Shown here piece after piece: positions 1 through 12,092 of a stretch of DNA of 64,000 bases. The translations under genes and the position numbers were made by a program. The notes under the pieces are model-generated. The model had not been told where the DNA came from, made no database searches, and saw only the letters and a list, made by a program, of their open reading frames with translations. Source of the DNA: Pleurodeles waltl (lineage: Eukaryota; Chordata; Amphibia; Caudata; Salamandridae); NCBI RefSeq assembly GCF_031143425.1, contig NC_090437.1:845383978-845447977 (forward strand), given 5' to 3'. Position 1 is the first letter of the stretch, and every line of letters starts with the position of its first letter.

Positions 1-1276
1 GTATGGTTATTGCTTCTGTGTGTGTCATAGCGTGCAATGGGTGGGTGCCCGTGTACCCCAGAGCTGGCATTCCTTTGTGGGGGCTGTTGTGACGGTGGTT
101 GGGTGGGGGGTTGTATGTGTATGTGCAGTGGGCATGCTTAGGTGATGGGTGTCCATGCTATGTGGACGCATGCAGGGCTAGGTGTTGGGATGGGTGGGTT
201 GTGATGGTGAGACAGTTGCAAGGAGTTGGATGTGATGGGGGTGAGGGTGGGGGTATGAGTTGGCATGCAGGTGGGGTGGGGGGAAGAAGTAGTTAAGATT
301 TGCCTTACCAGAGTCCATTCCTCCGCCTACTCCAGCGAGGCCCTCAGGATGCAGGATGTTCAAGACTTGCTCCTCCCATGTTGTAAATTCTGGGGGAGGA
401 GGTGGGGGTCCGCCGCCAGTCCGCTGCACCGCGATGTTGTGCCTGGATACCATGGAACGCACCTTCCCCCGTAGGTCGTTCCACCTCTTCCTGATGTCGT
501 CCCGATTTCTTGGGTGCTGTCCCACAGCGTTGACCCTGTCCACTATTCTGCTCCATAGCTCCATCTTCCTGGCAATGGTGGTGTGCTGCACCTGTGCCCC
601 GAACAGCTGTGGCTCTACTCGTACAATTTCCTCCACCATGACCCTGAGTTCATCATCAGAGAACCTGGGATGTCTTTGCGGTGCCATGGGGTGGTGTGGG
701 TGATGTGTAGGGTGGATTGTGTGGTGCTAAGTGTGGTGATGTGTATTGTTGTGTTGTGTGAAGTGCGTGCAAATATTGCTGGGTGACAGTGAATTGGGCG
801 TCTGGGTGCTCGGATGTCTTTTCTCGGTGCGTGTTCACGAATCTCTAGGAGTGGAGGTTTGTGGGTGATGTGGGTGTGTATTTTATATTTAATTGGGTGT
901 GTGGGAGTGGTGTGTGTATGTGTCTCAGGTGTGTGTATTTTGAATTGTCCAATGTGGTTGTATTTTGTAAGTGTGTGTGTATTTTGAGCGCAGCGGTGTG
1001 TACCGCCAATGGAATACCGCGGTTGAAAGACCGCCCCGTGGATTCGTGTGTCGTGATAGTGTGGGCGTATTTCTGTTGGCGTGACGGTGGAGGTTTGGTC
1101 ATCGCCAGTTTCTCGCTGCCCTTTGGTGTGGCGGACTTTTGTGGATGTCTGTATTTTGGCGGTTTGCCTGTTGTGGGTCAGAATGACCGTGGCGGTTTAC
1201 CGCGGCCGTGGCGGTGTTATGGCGGTCTTCTGAACGGCGGTAAGCACCTTTTACCGCCGAGGTTGGAATGACCACC
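1..1276 (-). mobile_element. Harbinger copy A, 5' end only (truncated by window edge)
   Basis: Read on the minus strand, this begins at 1276 with GGTGGTCATTCCAACC followed by CGGCGGTAA, a diverged form of the terminal repeat of copies B and D. It then follows the same subterminal layout: GGCGGT/ACCGCC palindromes, a CA-rich leader, then the Myb1 first exon. Nothing past the Myb1 first intron is present because the window ends. The 3-bp target copy next to it would be CTA at 1277-1279; its partner lies outside. Orientation is opposite to the three long copies. Confidence 0.8.
309..687 (-). CDS. Harbinger Myb1 exon 1 (Myb/SANT-like DNA-binding protein), copy A
   Basis: This is the first exon of the Myb/SANT-like partner protein encoded by this Harbinger family. 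It starts at the ATG at 687 (MAPQRHPRFSDDELRVM) and stays open for about 126 codons to a GT donor at 308-307. The domain has the three-helix arrangement of transposon-associated Myb proteins: an acidic first helix, a helix around KMELWSRIVDRVNAVG, and a recognition helix with RDDIRKRWNDLRGKV at residues ~64-78. A hexaproline stretch and a conserved TTWEEQVLNILHPEGL segment follow. In known Harbinger elements such partners bind transposon ends and help import the transposase; that role is inferred here. Of the four copies of this exon in the window, it is the only one free of stops and frameshifts. The remaining exon lies beyond the window edge. Confidence 0.8.
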
Positions 1277-2358
1277 CTAGTCTGCAGATGCACCTGGTGG
1301 CATCTGCACTAGCAACCTTCTACACACAACTGCACACATGGAACTAGCACTTCTGTACTTGAACTACACCTGCACCCACTGAGATCTACATCTCTTGCAC
1401 ATTTAACATAGGCCACTGATAGCCTTTTACTTTTGCCTACAGCATACTGGAACCGAGTGGCACCGGCACCCAACAGAAATTATTGCAAATAAATATACAT
1501 GACATCCATCGAAATAATTTGGTTTGGGCGTTGTGAATCTCAAAATATGTCTATAGGTTATATGTTGATTCTTTATAACTTTGGTAAAATATATTAAGTC
1601 AAATATATGCATAAATTAATTTAAAAGAGATATATAAAGAGAAACATTTTCATATAAAAATAATTTCAAACACATAAAAACATTGAAAGAACTACCCAAG
1701 CAGACCCAGCATTCACCCTTAGACATAAAAAACTTGGAAGAGGTAGTCAACTCCAACATGAAGGGTATCTTTTTGACACTACTCCTGATTACATAGAAGA
1801 ATATATCTTTCAGACCCTTCTCTTATAACCTTTCACTTTCAAATTATATATGGACTTGGAGTCCATAGTTTAGGTTTCATCACTTTTAGGCCCTCATCAG
1901 AGTTTTGAGGCTATGCAAATGTCCTAACATCTTGTGTTGATGTATCTTATTATCACTTCAGTTCCAAGAGGAGTACAAAAACCTTTTCCTCTGCTACAAG
2001 GGGAAGGTAACATTCTTTTATCTATCTGCCAGGTGTGGTTGTATTTTTCCTTCCTGAACTCTAATTTCTATAACTGTCCAGAGATCTCCAAGACCCACTC
2101 TAACTGAGAAAAAAAAATTGCATCTCAAAGGGTATGTTGTTTCCAGTGAGGCCAGTCCCACTCTTCTTTAGCTTCAAAGTTGTCAGGGAACGGAACGCTC
2201 CAGGAGGATCTTTTGCAATCTAAGAGACAATATTGCCCTTACAAAAGTAGAATGAGGTCAACCTCACGTGGACCAATCTTCCATTCGAGATGTAATATTT
2301 CCACCAGAGGGGCAAAACTGGAAGCTGTGGTGGGCAGGTCTCCAGCAGGCAGGATACC
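1277..2358. other. Interspersed, AT-rich sequence without a recognised gene
   Basis: I see no coding region or RNA gene. The stretch from about 1480 to 1680 is strongly AT-rich. The part from about 1700 to 2358 continues at 4001 once the LTR at 2359-4000 is removed, so it is the older target of that insertion. Confidence 0.5.
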
Positions 2359-4000
2359 TGTTAGAAATGGGGTCTCAAGTTGGCAATGGTTTCCACCCTT
2401 TCCAAGTAGGGACCCTAACTCTAGTCAGGGTAAAGGAGTCACACAAGTAAGATGACCCCTGCTCACCCACTTGGTAGCTTCACATGGCCAGTCTGGCTTA
2501 TCTCAGAGAATATGTATAAAGTATTTGTGCACACATATTTAGTAACATAGTGAAAGTGAAAGCACCACAAAAGTACTCCACAGCAGTTTAGATAAATAGC
2601 CAATCTTTATCTGATTAAAATGAGATGAAAACAACAAAAATCCAACATACACAAGTAAAGATATCAATTTTTAAAGGTGTAAATGAGTTCTAGTTCATAG
2701 GAATCAATGGTGTCCCTGAGACTTCGTACCAGGAGGCAAGCTCAGTTCAAGCCCTTTGAAAACATTGGAAAGCAGGATGTAGATGTAGAAAAAAAAGTCC
2801 AGTCCTTTCACTCCCAGCACAGAAGCAGCAAGCAGCAGGCCAGCACAACAAAACAACAGGCAGAGTGGCAGTCCCTCCTACAGCATCCAGCTATTCTTCC
2901 TGACAGAATGTTCTCAGTCCAGAAGTGCTTTAACTCTGTGGTGCCAGAGATCCAATAGTTATACCCATTGCTGTTTTTGAAATAGGCAAACTTCAAAGGA
3001 AAATCTTTGTAGTGCACAAAACCCTGCCTTTCCCTGCCCTCGCCCCAGACACACTCCATGAGTTTGGAGCCTGCTTTGTGTGAGGACAGGCACAGCCCAA
3101 TTCAGGTGCAAGTGTCAGCTCCTCCCACCACTCTAGCTCAGAAAGAATCATCTGGAAATGCAGGGCAAACCTCAGCTCCATTTGTGTGAGTGTCTGGAGG
3201 AGTGAATTCACAAACAGTCCAACTGTTATCCTGACCCAGAAATGTACTCTGCAGACAGGCAAAGGCACAGAATGGTTAAGCAAGAAAATGCCCACTTTCT
3301 AAAAGTGGCATTTTCAAACTTACAATTCAAAAACCAACTTCACCAGAAAGATACATTTTTAAATTGTGAGTTCAGGGACCCCAAATGCCACATCTCTATC
3401 TGCGCCCAAAAGGAAGTTATATTTCAAGGCAATCCCGATGTTACCCAATGGGAGAGATAGGCCTTGCAATAATGAAAAGTGAATATAGCAGTATTTCACT
3501 ATTAGGACATGTAAAGCACACTAGTGCTTGCCCCACCTTTTAAATATATTGCACCCTACCTATGGGGCTGCCTTGGGCCTACTTTAGGAGTGACTTACAT
3601 GTAGTAAAAGAGAAGGTTTGGGCAAGTGGGTGTACTTGCCAGGTCTAAATGGCAGTTTAAAAGTGCACACGCAGAAACTGCAATGGCAGGCCTGAGACAT
3701 GTTTGCAGGTGGGTGGCACATTCAGTGGTGCAGGCCCACTAGTAGCATTTAATTTACAGGCCCTGAGCACACATGGTGCACTATACTAGGGACTTACTAG
3801 TAAATCAAATAAGCCAATCATGGATAATTAAATCACCAATACAAATTAGACAGAAAGCACTTGCACTTTAGCACTGGTCAGCAGTGGTAAGGTACCAGAG
3901 TCCTAAAGCCAGAAAAAACAAAATTCAGTACAGCATAAAAAACAGGAGGTCAGAAGCAAAATGTTCGGGGATAACCCTGTAAAAATGTCCATTTCTAACA
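2359..4000 (-). repeat. Solo LTR (TG...CA, 5-bp target duplication)
   Basis: The unit begins TGTTAGAAATGG and ends CCATTTCTAACA, an exact 12-bp inverted terminus with the TG...CA boundaries of LTRs. It is flanked by the 5-bp direct repeat ATACC at 2354-2358 and 4001-4005. It is 1642 bp long with no internal retroviral genes, so it is most simply a solo LTR left by recombination between two LTRs. Its reverse complement matches much of the LTR at 51307-53194; for example, the blocks at 3240-3470 and 51815-52050 align. Strand is given relative to that copy. The superfamily (Gypsy-like or endogenous retrovirus) cannot be decided without an internal region. Confidence 0.85.
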
Positions 4001-5366
4001 ATACCTTTAATGCCAGGTCCCGTTGAACTGGTTTTTAGTACAGCAAAAACCCACTGGGATAAACCTATTTGTCTTACTCTTTAAGAGTGCACCTGGTCTT
4101 CCACAGGTGAAAACATATTCCTCCTGATCACTCCAGCAGCTTTAGGATCATCACTCCAGGCTTCTAGCATTGAGGTCTCTTTCCAATTAAAGCCCTTGCA
4201 GAGTCAAGTCATCTGTTATCAGCTTGCTCTTTATGGACACAGAAGTCCTTTAGCAATATCAAGAGGCTAACCACTTGAGCCTTAAAGTGCAATTCCACTC
4301 CCTATGTTACAGTAGGAGTGACACATCCTTCAGTATTATTATGTCACTTTTCAGAAAGAATCTTCTTTCTTACAGATGTTTTCTTCCCACATCCAGAAAA
4401 TTTCTGAGGAAGTAATGCTAGGGTGCCAGTATGTTTCAGCTCTTCTTCTCTCAGATTTCTCCAAACGTTAACAGAGTCCCTAAACCAATATGTTCTCAGC
4501 CATCCTCCATTGCCAGAACCCTGACCTTTTCCCTAGCTTCTCCCCTATGGACTGTAGTACCCCCTCAACCAATTTTCCCACCCCTCAGGGATGGATACAG
4601 GAAGTATAGGGTGGATCTATGATTCAATGGCCACAGTTTCTAAGAGCCATATTTGGCTTTCAAAGTGAAAGTCAGACCTTTCTCCCCTTTCTCCCCCTGA
4701 CAGATAGCCAATACTTTCTAAGTGACAACTTGTTGACATCACTGTCACTTTTCTGCTATCAGAGGCCAAACTATTGTTTTCCAGGAAGAAGGCATTTAAA
4801 AAGTCAGTCAATGTTCGAGAGTCAGTCTCTGGAGGCGGAGTCTAGAGACACATCAGCTTTGAACATTTTACTCTCAAGGATCACAAGCACACTTTTCTAA
4901 AGTGTGATGTTCTTTCGGGGTATCAACAAATCTACTCTACCAATTAACTAGAGTATTAAAAGGAAGCTAAGTCATATTGGCTGCTGTAGTAGTTTCCTAC
5001 GCTATTACATGAAGAAAAAGATTAGCCATGTTCCTGGTTTTCAGTGAACGGTCATGCTATTGCCAGTATGCTACATTTTTATGTATGAAGCACCATCCAC
5101 CATGGTGCATTTACAAAGCATAATTTAGGGGTGACTTGGCTAACATATAAAAATAGGGTTTTTTACATGCAAAAATGATTTTCCCTGGCATGGGTTACTG
5201 GCATGTTTTTGAACTGCAGGCCACCCACAATACAATGATGCTCCCTGAAACCAAATGTTCATGGCCTGTTTGTGGATAATGTAAGTAAATCCTGCAGACT
5301 ATTTATGGAATTTAACTTCCATGCCATTGGTGCATCTTACAGGAAACTTAAATGGTCACACATATA
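4001..5366. other. Non-coding interspersed sequence
   Basis: No supported gene. This continues the sequence interrupted by the solo LTR. It has short TC-rich and AT-rich patches and no terminal repeats that I could pair. Its last three bases, ATA at 5364-5366, are the left target duplication of Harbinger B. Confidence 0.5.
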
Positions 5367-5950
5367 GGCCCTCATTATGACATTGGCGGTAAATCCCACT
5401 TACCGCCATGTCGACTGCCGCCAACATAACGCCGCCGCCGCCGTGGATACCTGCCAACCATATATTGACACACACATACCAATCCATCACTATACAGCCA
5501 CACACACAAGTCTGCCAGCCCAAAGGTGAGTGATAAACTGGTGGTAGCAAAACCCACACTGTTATGCCAACAGAACAACGCCCATCACATTATCACCCAT
5601 GAAACACTGCAGCGGACACTCAATGGTGGTAAACCATTGGCGGTACATATCGCCGTGCTCAAAATAAACACTACCTAACAAAACAACAAAACATTGGTCA
5701 ATTCAAACTACACACACCTGACACCCATACACACACCATGCCCACAGACCCACACCACTATAAAACACACCCACACTACCCACAAGCCTTTACGACTACA
5801 AAGCATTGCCACCAGAGAGAGATACAGCAAGAGCACCCACCCAACCAGAGCCACATAACACCATCACCTATACTCCAGCCAAGTACCTTAAATCGCACAC
5901 CCCAACACATCACCCCACACACCCTCACCCACACCACTTACACTACACCC

Positions 5951-7505
5951 ATGGCACCACAATGACACCCCAGGTTCTCTGAGGAGGAGCTAAGGGTCAT
6001 GGTGGAGGAAATCATCTGGGTAGAGCCACAGCTATTTGGATCACAGGTACAGCAGACATCCATTGCTAGGAAGATGGAGCTATGGGGGAGAATCGTGGAC
6101 AGGGTCAATGCCATGGGACAGCAGCCAGAAGAAGGGATGACATCAGGAAGAGTTGGAACGATCTACAGGGGACGGTGCATTCTGTGGCAGTAAGACACCA
6201 GCTCGCAGTACAGAGGATTGGCGGTGGACCCCCACCTCCTCCCCCACAACTTACAACATGGGAGCAGCATGTCTTGGCAATAATGCATCCTAAGGGCCTG
6301 GCAGGAGTAGGAGGAGGACTGGACTCTAGTAAGTCAAATCTCCATTACTATCACCCCCCCTACCTGCATGCCATCACAAACCCCCACCTTTACCCTCACT
6401 CCCATCACTCCACCACCTCCCACATACCCCACCATTGCAACCTACTCATCCCAATACCAATTCCACGCCCTGCATGCAACACCAATGCATGGACACCCCT
6501 CACAGACCTGCAAGGACACCTATCACCACTGCATGCACACTGGAGAGAATCACCTAGCCCTCCAAATAACAACTCACACAAGGCAAAGCTGCCAGGGCGA
6601 TAACAACCATAGAGGGAAACACACCCATGCACAATATGTCACACGCAGAAACAATAACACTGCAATTTCATCCCCACAGGTATCCCAGCCAATGTCACCG
6701 GAGAAGAGGTGCCAGCAACATCCAGTCCCTCCACAGAAGAGCCCCACAGTGATGACAGCAGCTCTGGTCACCTGGATCTGGATGACCAACCTGGCCCATC
6801 AGGGATCTCCGGACAGTCGGTTACCAGGCACAGTCACACACTACCACAGAGCCTCCCCCCACAGGAAACACCACCACAGCACCCACCCACCGGGCCCATA
6901 CGCCTGTCGACCGGACATGTCAATCAGCAGTGTGTCCACCACTATAGGAACCCCAGGCCACCCCACAAACACAGGACAATCAGGGACCTGGGATCAGTGG
7001 CAGTGGGCACATGGTTCAGGGGACAGAGGCACAGGACAACAGGGAAGCTGGGAGGACTGCTGTGTGACAGGGGGAGGACAGGCCCATGGAACCGACTCTC
7101 CAGGAGGCACTCACCGTGATCCTGGGAGCATACCAACATTCCCAGGATATGCTGGACCAGATACTGGACAAGTTGCAGGAGAACAGGTGGCTCTAGGAGG
7201 GACAGTACCTCGGGATCAGGGAGGACTTGAAGGACATCAACACCACTCTGGTCTCCATTGCAGGGGTACTGGCAGACATGGCCAACACTATGAGGGAGGC
7301 TGTGGCACACCACCGGGCCCCTGACACTAGCCAAACCAATAAACAGCCCTCTACCTCCGCTGCCGCTAGTGGAGAGGAGGCCCCCGCCATTGGACCACCA
7401 GGCCACCAGCACCCCTCCCCCTGCAGAAGGAGAACCACCCTGCAAACATTCCCTGTGATCCAGGCAGAAGCCAGAGACTATTGCTAAGACCCCCGCCAGG
7501 AAATA
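5951..7505 (+). pseudogene. Harbinger B Myb1 partner protein, disabled
   Basis: Two exons can be traced. Exon 1 runs from the ATG at 5951 to 6328. It has a TGA stop as codon 5 (MAPQ then stop) and a one-base frameshift at about 6120-6135, inside the Myb/SANT domain just before the DDIRKSWNDL recognition helix. The donor is the GT at 6329. The acceptor is the AG at 6678-6679 and exon 2 starts at 6680. Exon 2 is Ser/Pro/Thr-rich and acidic at first, then carries a region homologous to the coiled-coil-like QETQRLQDEQYLGIREDL segment of copy C, with frame changes between them. The end corresponds to ETIAKTPARK, where the TAA stop seen in copy C has become TAC. The function, inferred from the family, is binding transposon ends and assisting the transposase. 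This copy cannot make it. Confidence 0.8.
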
Positions 7506-7970
7506 CGACTCTCCTGATTGTCACACTTGTGTCCCACTCTGTCACCCTGTCCACCTGGAACTGCCATTGCTCCCCTTCCTATGCCCCCTTTGACAATGCA
7601 CCTGTGAAACAAATATAATGGACTCTATCCTGGACTTTCCTCCATCATCATCCCATCCCATTGCACTTCCCCCTCTACTTCTTAGCACTTTGAAAAAAGT
7701 ATGGAGTATGTCAAATAATTTAAGTATGTATTCGTTTATCAAGGTTTAAACATTGCAATTAAACTGTACAGTAATTTATACATAGGAAATATATGTAGTT
7801 ACAGGCTACAGTGAACACACCAGGACCAATAGTGGGGCACCAATATCTGCAAATGGAGAAGGCAAAGGGTACAGTGAGTGGCCATAGACGTGGGAAAAAC
7901 AGCCTGCCAGTGACAATGTCAAACATGAAACTGTCAATTAAATGTGAAGTTACACTGTCTTACCTGTGTG

Positions 7971-9090
7971 TCATTGGAAGTATTGACCAATAATTGCACT
8001 TCTGTTGTCCTCATCTTCATCCTCTGCCTCCTCATCTTCACTGTCCACAAGGTCCACTGCTGCCATGCTGCCATCTCCAGCCTCCTCCTCCTGCAGAAAA
8101 GGCACCTGGTGACAGAAGGCAAGGTTGTGCAACATACAGCATGCCACGATGATCTGGCACACCTTCTTAGGTGAGTATCACAGGGATCCACCTGTTAGAT
8201 GGAGGCATCAAAACCTGGCCTTCAGGGGGCCAAGGGTCCTCTCTATAATTCTTCTTGCTCACCCATGTGCTTCATTGTAACGTTCCTTAGCCCTTGACAT
8301 GGGATTCCTCACAGGGGTCAGAAGCCATGAGAGGTTGGGGTAACCAGAGTCATCTGCAAATATCGAGTGACAACTGTTCGCCACACACTAACCCTTAGGG
8401 CCCACACCATACACCAACATATACTGGGTGGGAACCAGGGCTCACCTATTAGCCACACCCTGTGCCTCTGTTGAGCCATCACATTTGGGATGCTGCTATT
8501 CCTCAGGATAAAGTCATCATGCACAGACCCAGGATACTTTGTGTTGACGTGAGAGATGTACTAGTCCTCCAAACACACAATTTGCACATTCATGGAGTGA
8601 AAGCTCTTTCGATTTCTGAACACCTGTTCATTTCCATGGGCAGGGGACAAATGCAATATGTGTTCCATCAATAGCCCCAATAGCCCCAATAATGTTGGGG
8701 ATATGTCCCATTGAATAGAAATCAGCTTTCACTGTGGCCAAATCTTCCACCTGCAGGAAAACGATGTAGACGCACATGTGTTTAATCAGGGCAGACAACA
8801 CTCTTGTCAGCACTATTGAGAACATTGGCTGAGACATTCCTGCTGCCAAGCCCACTGTCACTTGGAAGGAGCCAGTTGCCAGGAAATGGAGCACTGATAG
8901 CACTTCCACAAGACGGGGGATCCTGGTGGGGTGAGGGATAGCAGGGATTAGGTCAGGATCCAATTGTGCACACAGCTCCGTGATTGTGGCCCTGTCAAGT
9001 CTATAGGTGAGGATAATGTGCCTGTCCTCAATTGTTGCCAAGTCCACCAGGAGTCTGTACACGGGGGGGATGCCTCCATCTCTTATTCAT
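7971..9090 (-). pseudogene. Harbinger B transposase (HARBI1-like DDE), disabled
   Basis: This is a minus-strand gene of two visible exons: 9090-8446 and 8353-7971, separated by a GT-AG intron of 92 bp. The reading has the HARBI1-type layout: the helical RLDRATITELCAQLDPDL region, LSVLHFLATGSFQ, VGLAAGMSQPMFS, then GAIDGTHIAF with the first catalytic Asp. A block with HDDFILRNS carries the second Asp, and RRIIERTLGPLKARF carries the catalytic Glu. It ends in an acidic tail and the stop at 7971. Damage includes a frameshift just after the first Asp motif (about 8628-8640) and a TGA where copy D has CGA, in NEAHG-stop-ARRIIER. Harbinger transposases cut and paste the element at 3-bp targets with the Myb partner. 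It lies convergent with Myb1 and divergent from Myb2. Confidence 0.85.
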
Positions 9091-9407
9091 CCACAGCGGT
9101 TGCAAACAATGGGATGAAATAGTGTACAGCTGGTCATTATCTCTTAATTATCTCTTAAATCCAACCACTACAGTTCAATGCATGTTGTGATTGTAACCGT
9201 ACTTTGTTGGAGATGTTCAAATGGTGCATTTGTGTACTGTGACGCAGTTAGGATCCATGGCCTGCCCCCCTCCCCAAAATGGCGTCCGCCTGTCCTGTAT
9301 AGAGGGAAAGGTGAAAATAAGGTAATTCCACTGAAGTTGTGCGCTGTTGCGGGAGCCACCTGAGAACCGCCGTGCAACTCCTCATTGGTTAACATTGGGC
9401 CCTATGG

Positions 9408-11806
9408 GAACCCTGACCCCCCTGATGACCTGAATACTGGCGGTGGCCTCTCCGGAGCTAGATGGGCAATTGGGGGCATCACAGCAGCCACAAAGGGGTG
9501 AGTATAGTGCCCCAATATACAACTTGGCCTGGTGGGGTGGGATCCAGTTGGGGGTGTGGGCCCTGTGGGTGCCCCTAGTCCAGGCCTGGCATTGCAGGGT
9601 AGGTCCCATGTTGGGCAGGGTTTTAATGTGAAAATCCTCCAACCAAGCTTATAGGCATCCACTACTGGGCAGGGGTCTGTGGGTTTCAGGTATGCTGCAA
9701 TTGGCGTTAGATGTCCCTATCCATGGCCTGGTGACTAGCATTGTGACTGGTAGTACATTGCCTAGTGCGTAGGGTTGTTCCCTGTGTGTGACTGTGTTGT
9801 TGACGCCAATGGTGGTGTTGTTGGCACCATTGACCAAGTGCATCCTTTGTGTCTCCCCCCCTTTTTGGTTTGTCTCCCTGTCCTTATGTGCATTAGCTTC
9901 ATCTGGCAGAGGAGCAGAGGCACCGGCGACGGAGACAGCAGCACCTCACAGGACCCAGGAGGCCGAATCCACTAACGGTGAGGGCAGCAGTGGGACGGAG
10001 GGCGAGGGGAGCACCACAGCGGAGACAGGAGGGGACAGTTTGGACACGGATACCTCCTTTGATGGGAGCTCCCTGGTGGTGGCGGACACTTCTATGCCCA
10101 CCCCAGCTACAGGTATAGCTGCCACCCCCATACCAGCACCACCCTCCTAGCAGCCCCTGAGAGAGTTTCCTGTGCCCGCTCACCCAGGACAGTGGGCATA
10201 TCCTTCGCCGCAGGCACCTCAGGCCCTGCCCGAGTTAGCCCTGCTGCCCTGAGTGAGGAGGCTATTGACCTCCTGCGATCCATCTCTGTTGGGCAGTCAA
10301 CCATTGTGAATGCCATCCAGGGGCTTTCAGCCCAAATGCAACAGACAAATGCATTCCTGGAGGGCATTCACACTGGCTTGGCGGCCCAACGGAGATCAAT
10401 CCAGGCTCTGGCCTCCTCTCTGATGGTAGCCATTGTCCCTGTTTCCAGCCTCCCTCCTCCAACTTCCTCCTCCCAATCCCATTCCCCTCATTCCCAACCT
10501 ATCCCAAGCACACAATCAGATGAGCATGCACCCAGGACAACACACAAGAGTGGACATGGCAATCACAAGCACCACACTTCATCCCACAGGCACTCACACA
10601 AACACCATCCAGAAGCAGACATACCAACATCCACTGCCTCCACTGTGGCCCCCTCCTCGTCCTCCTCGTCTACCTCCCCCCCAGTTTCATCTCCACTCAC
10701 ACCTGAATGCACTACATCCTCATCCACTACCCATCACCAGCAGACCTAACAGTACGTGCCCCTCACTGGCAGTCACCACCCCCACATCCATGCACACGTC
10801 CCCTGTGTCCTCTTCCACTGTGTCTGTGCCCCCTCCTCCCAAAGCACACAACCACAAGCACTCAGACAGCCAACAGCCATCCACCTCACAACAGCATCCA
10901 GCCCATGCACCTGCATCCAAACACAGGAGACAGACATCTCCTACCACCACTCCCTCTTCCTCCATTCCCAAACCATCTCCCTCTTCCCGCCCCAATGTCC
11001 CTACGAAGCTTTTCCTCTCCACCATTGACCTCTTCCCTACTCCTCCCCCCCATCCCTCACGTCAGGCCAGTGCGGTCAAAACCCAGGCAAGCACCTCAGT
11101 CACCCAGTCCACGGGCACAGTAGTGTCCCCAACTACTCCAGGTGAGAGAGGATCCCGGCCAACAGCCAGGCATACGGACAGGTTGCCAGTGCCAGCTGCA
11201 GGATGGAAGGGCAAGGAGGCTGCCCCAGCTGCAGGACGGAAGGGCAAGGAGACAGCACCAGCTGCAGGACGGAAGGACAAGGAGGCAGCACCAGCTGCAA
11301 GAAGAAGGGGCCTGATGCAGGGACTCAGTTGGAGCCCCCACCATCAACCATGGTGGTGCAGCCATCCAGGGTTGCAGGGGAAGGGCTGGATCTTCCCCCC
11401 CACCACTGCTAGCACTGCCATCAGCACCACTGCCAGCAGCAGCAGCCGTAGTGGGCAGCTGTCTGAGGCTGCAGGGGAAGGGCTGGATCCCCCCACTGCC
11501 AGCACTGCCACCTGCACCGCCACCAGCACCACTGCCAGCAGCAGTATCCCCAGTGGGCCTCGGTCTGAGGCTGCAGGGGAAGGGCTGGAGCCTCTCCCCA
11601 CTCCTGCCAGCACCACCACCTGCACCGCCACCTGCACTGCCACCAGCACCACCACCAGCACCACTGCCAGCAGCAGCAGCCCCAGTGGGCAGCCATCCGC
11701 AGCTACAGGGGAGGGGCTGGAGCTTCCCCCCACCACTGCCAGCTCCACCAGCAGCACCAGCACTGCCACCACTAAGCAGCCGTCACCGCCGGCACACAGT
11801 GTGTAG
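9408..11806 (+). pseudogene. Harbinger B Myb2 gene lacking its DNA-binding domain
   Basis: The remnant starts inside exon 2 at about 9408, in sequence equivalent to copy D 58192 onward, and reaches a GT donor at 9498. Exon 1 and the Myb/SANT core are deleted. The last exon starts after the CATTAG acceptor at 9897: an acidic Ser/Thr-rich stretch (ETAAPHRTQEAEST), then a helical segment around SEEAIDLLRSISVGQSTIV and NAIQGLSAQMQQTNAFLEG. His/Ser/Pro/Thr low complexity follows, then four KGKEAAPAAGR-type repeats (about 11200-11300). Finally there are longer repeats built on EAAGEGLDPP plus TATCTATSTT tracts, ending in TAG at 11804-11806. Stops and frame changes occur at about 10148 and 10430. 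The tail organisation is shared with copies C and D but repeat numbers differ. No function beyond a transposon accessory protein can be claimed. Confidence 0.7.
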
Positions 11807-11910
11807 TCCTGCCTCCATAAGCTGTTGTGCGGCCTGGCCCTAGCAAATCCTGTGGGTCTGACACCCAGCTGAGAGACTGTGACCTTACAGGATCTGCATC
11901 ACAGGGCTCA

Positions 11911-12092
11911 ATGCCCCCTCCAGAACCAGTGGAAGAAGCCATCCACACACCCCATCCTCCACAGGATGAAGATCACTGGGCACAATGCCCCCTCCAGAAC
12001 CAGTGGAAAAGAATCCACTCACCGCATCCTCCACAGGATGAAGCTCACTGGGCACAATGCCCCCTCCAGAACCAGTGGAAGAAGCCATCCAC
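11911..12092 (+). repeat. ~74-bp tandem repeat in the Harbinger B 3' region
   Basis: The phrase TGCCCCCTCCAGAACCAGTG recurs at about 11911, 11984 and 12058, each followed by related CATCC/GGATGAAG sequence. This gives about two and a half units of roughly 72-74 bp just downstream of the Myb2 stop. Copies C and D carry the same phrase in their own arrays, so the repeat belongs to the element. Confidence 0.75.

Noticed and set aside
11344..11772. Minus-strand Val/Leu-rich frame as a membrane protein.
   Set aside because: It is the antisense of the Ala/Thr/Ser-rich Myb2 tail repeats. The hydrophobic residues are a reading-frame artefact.
11911..12092. Regular repeats as a CRISPR array.
   Set aside because: The units are long, with no short unique spacers. 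They lie inside a eukaryotic transposon and recur in its other copies.
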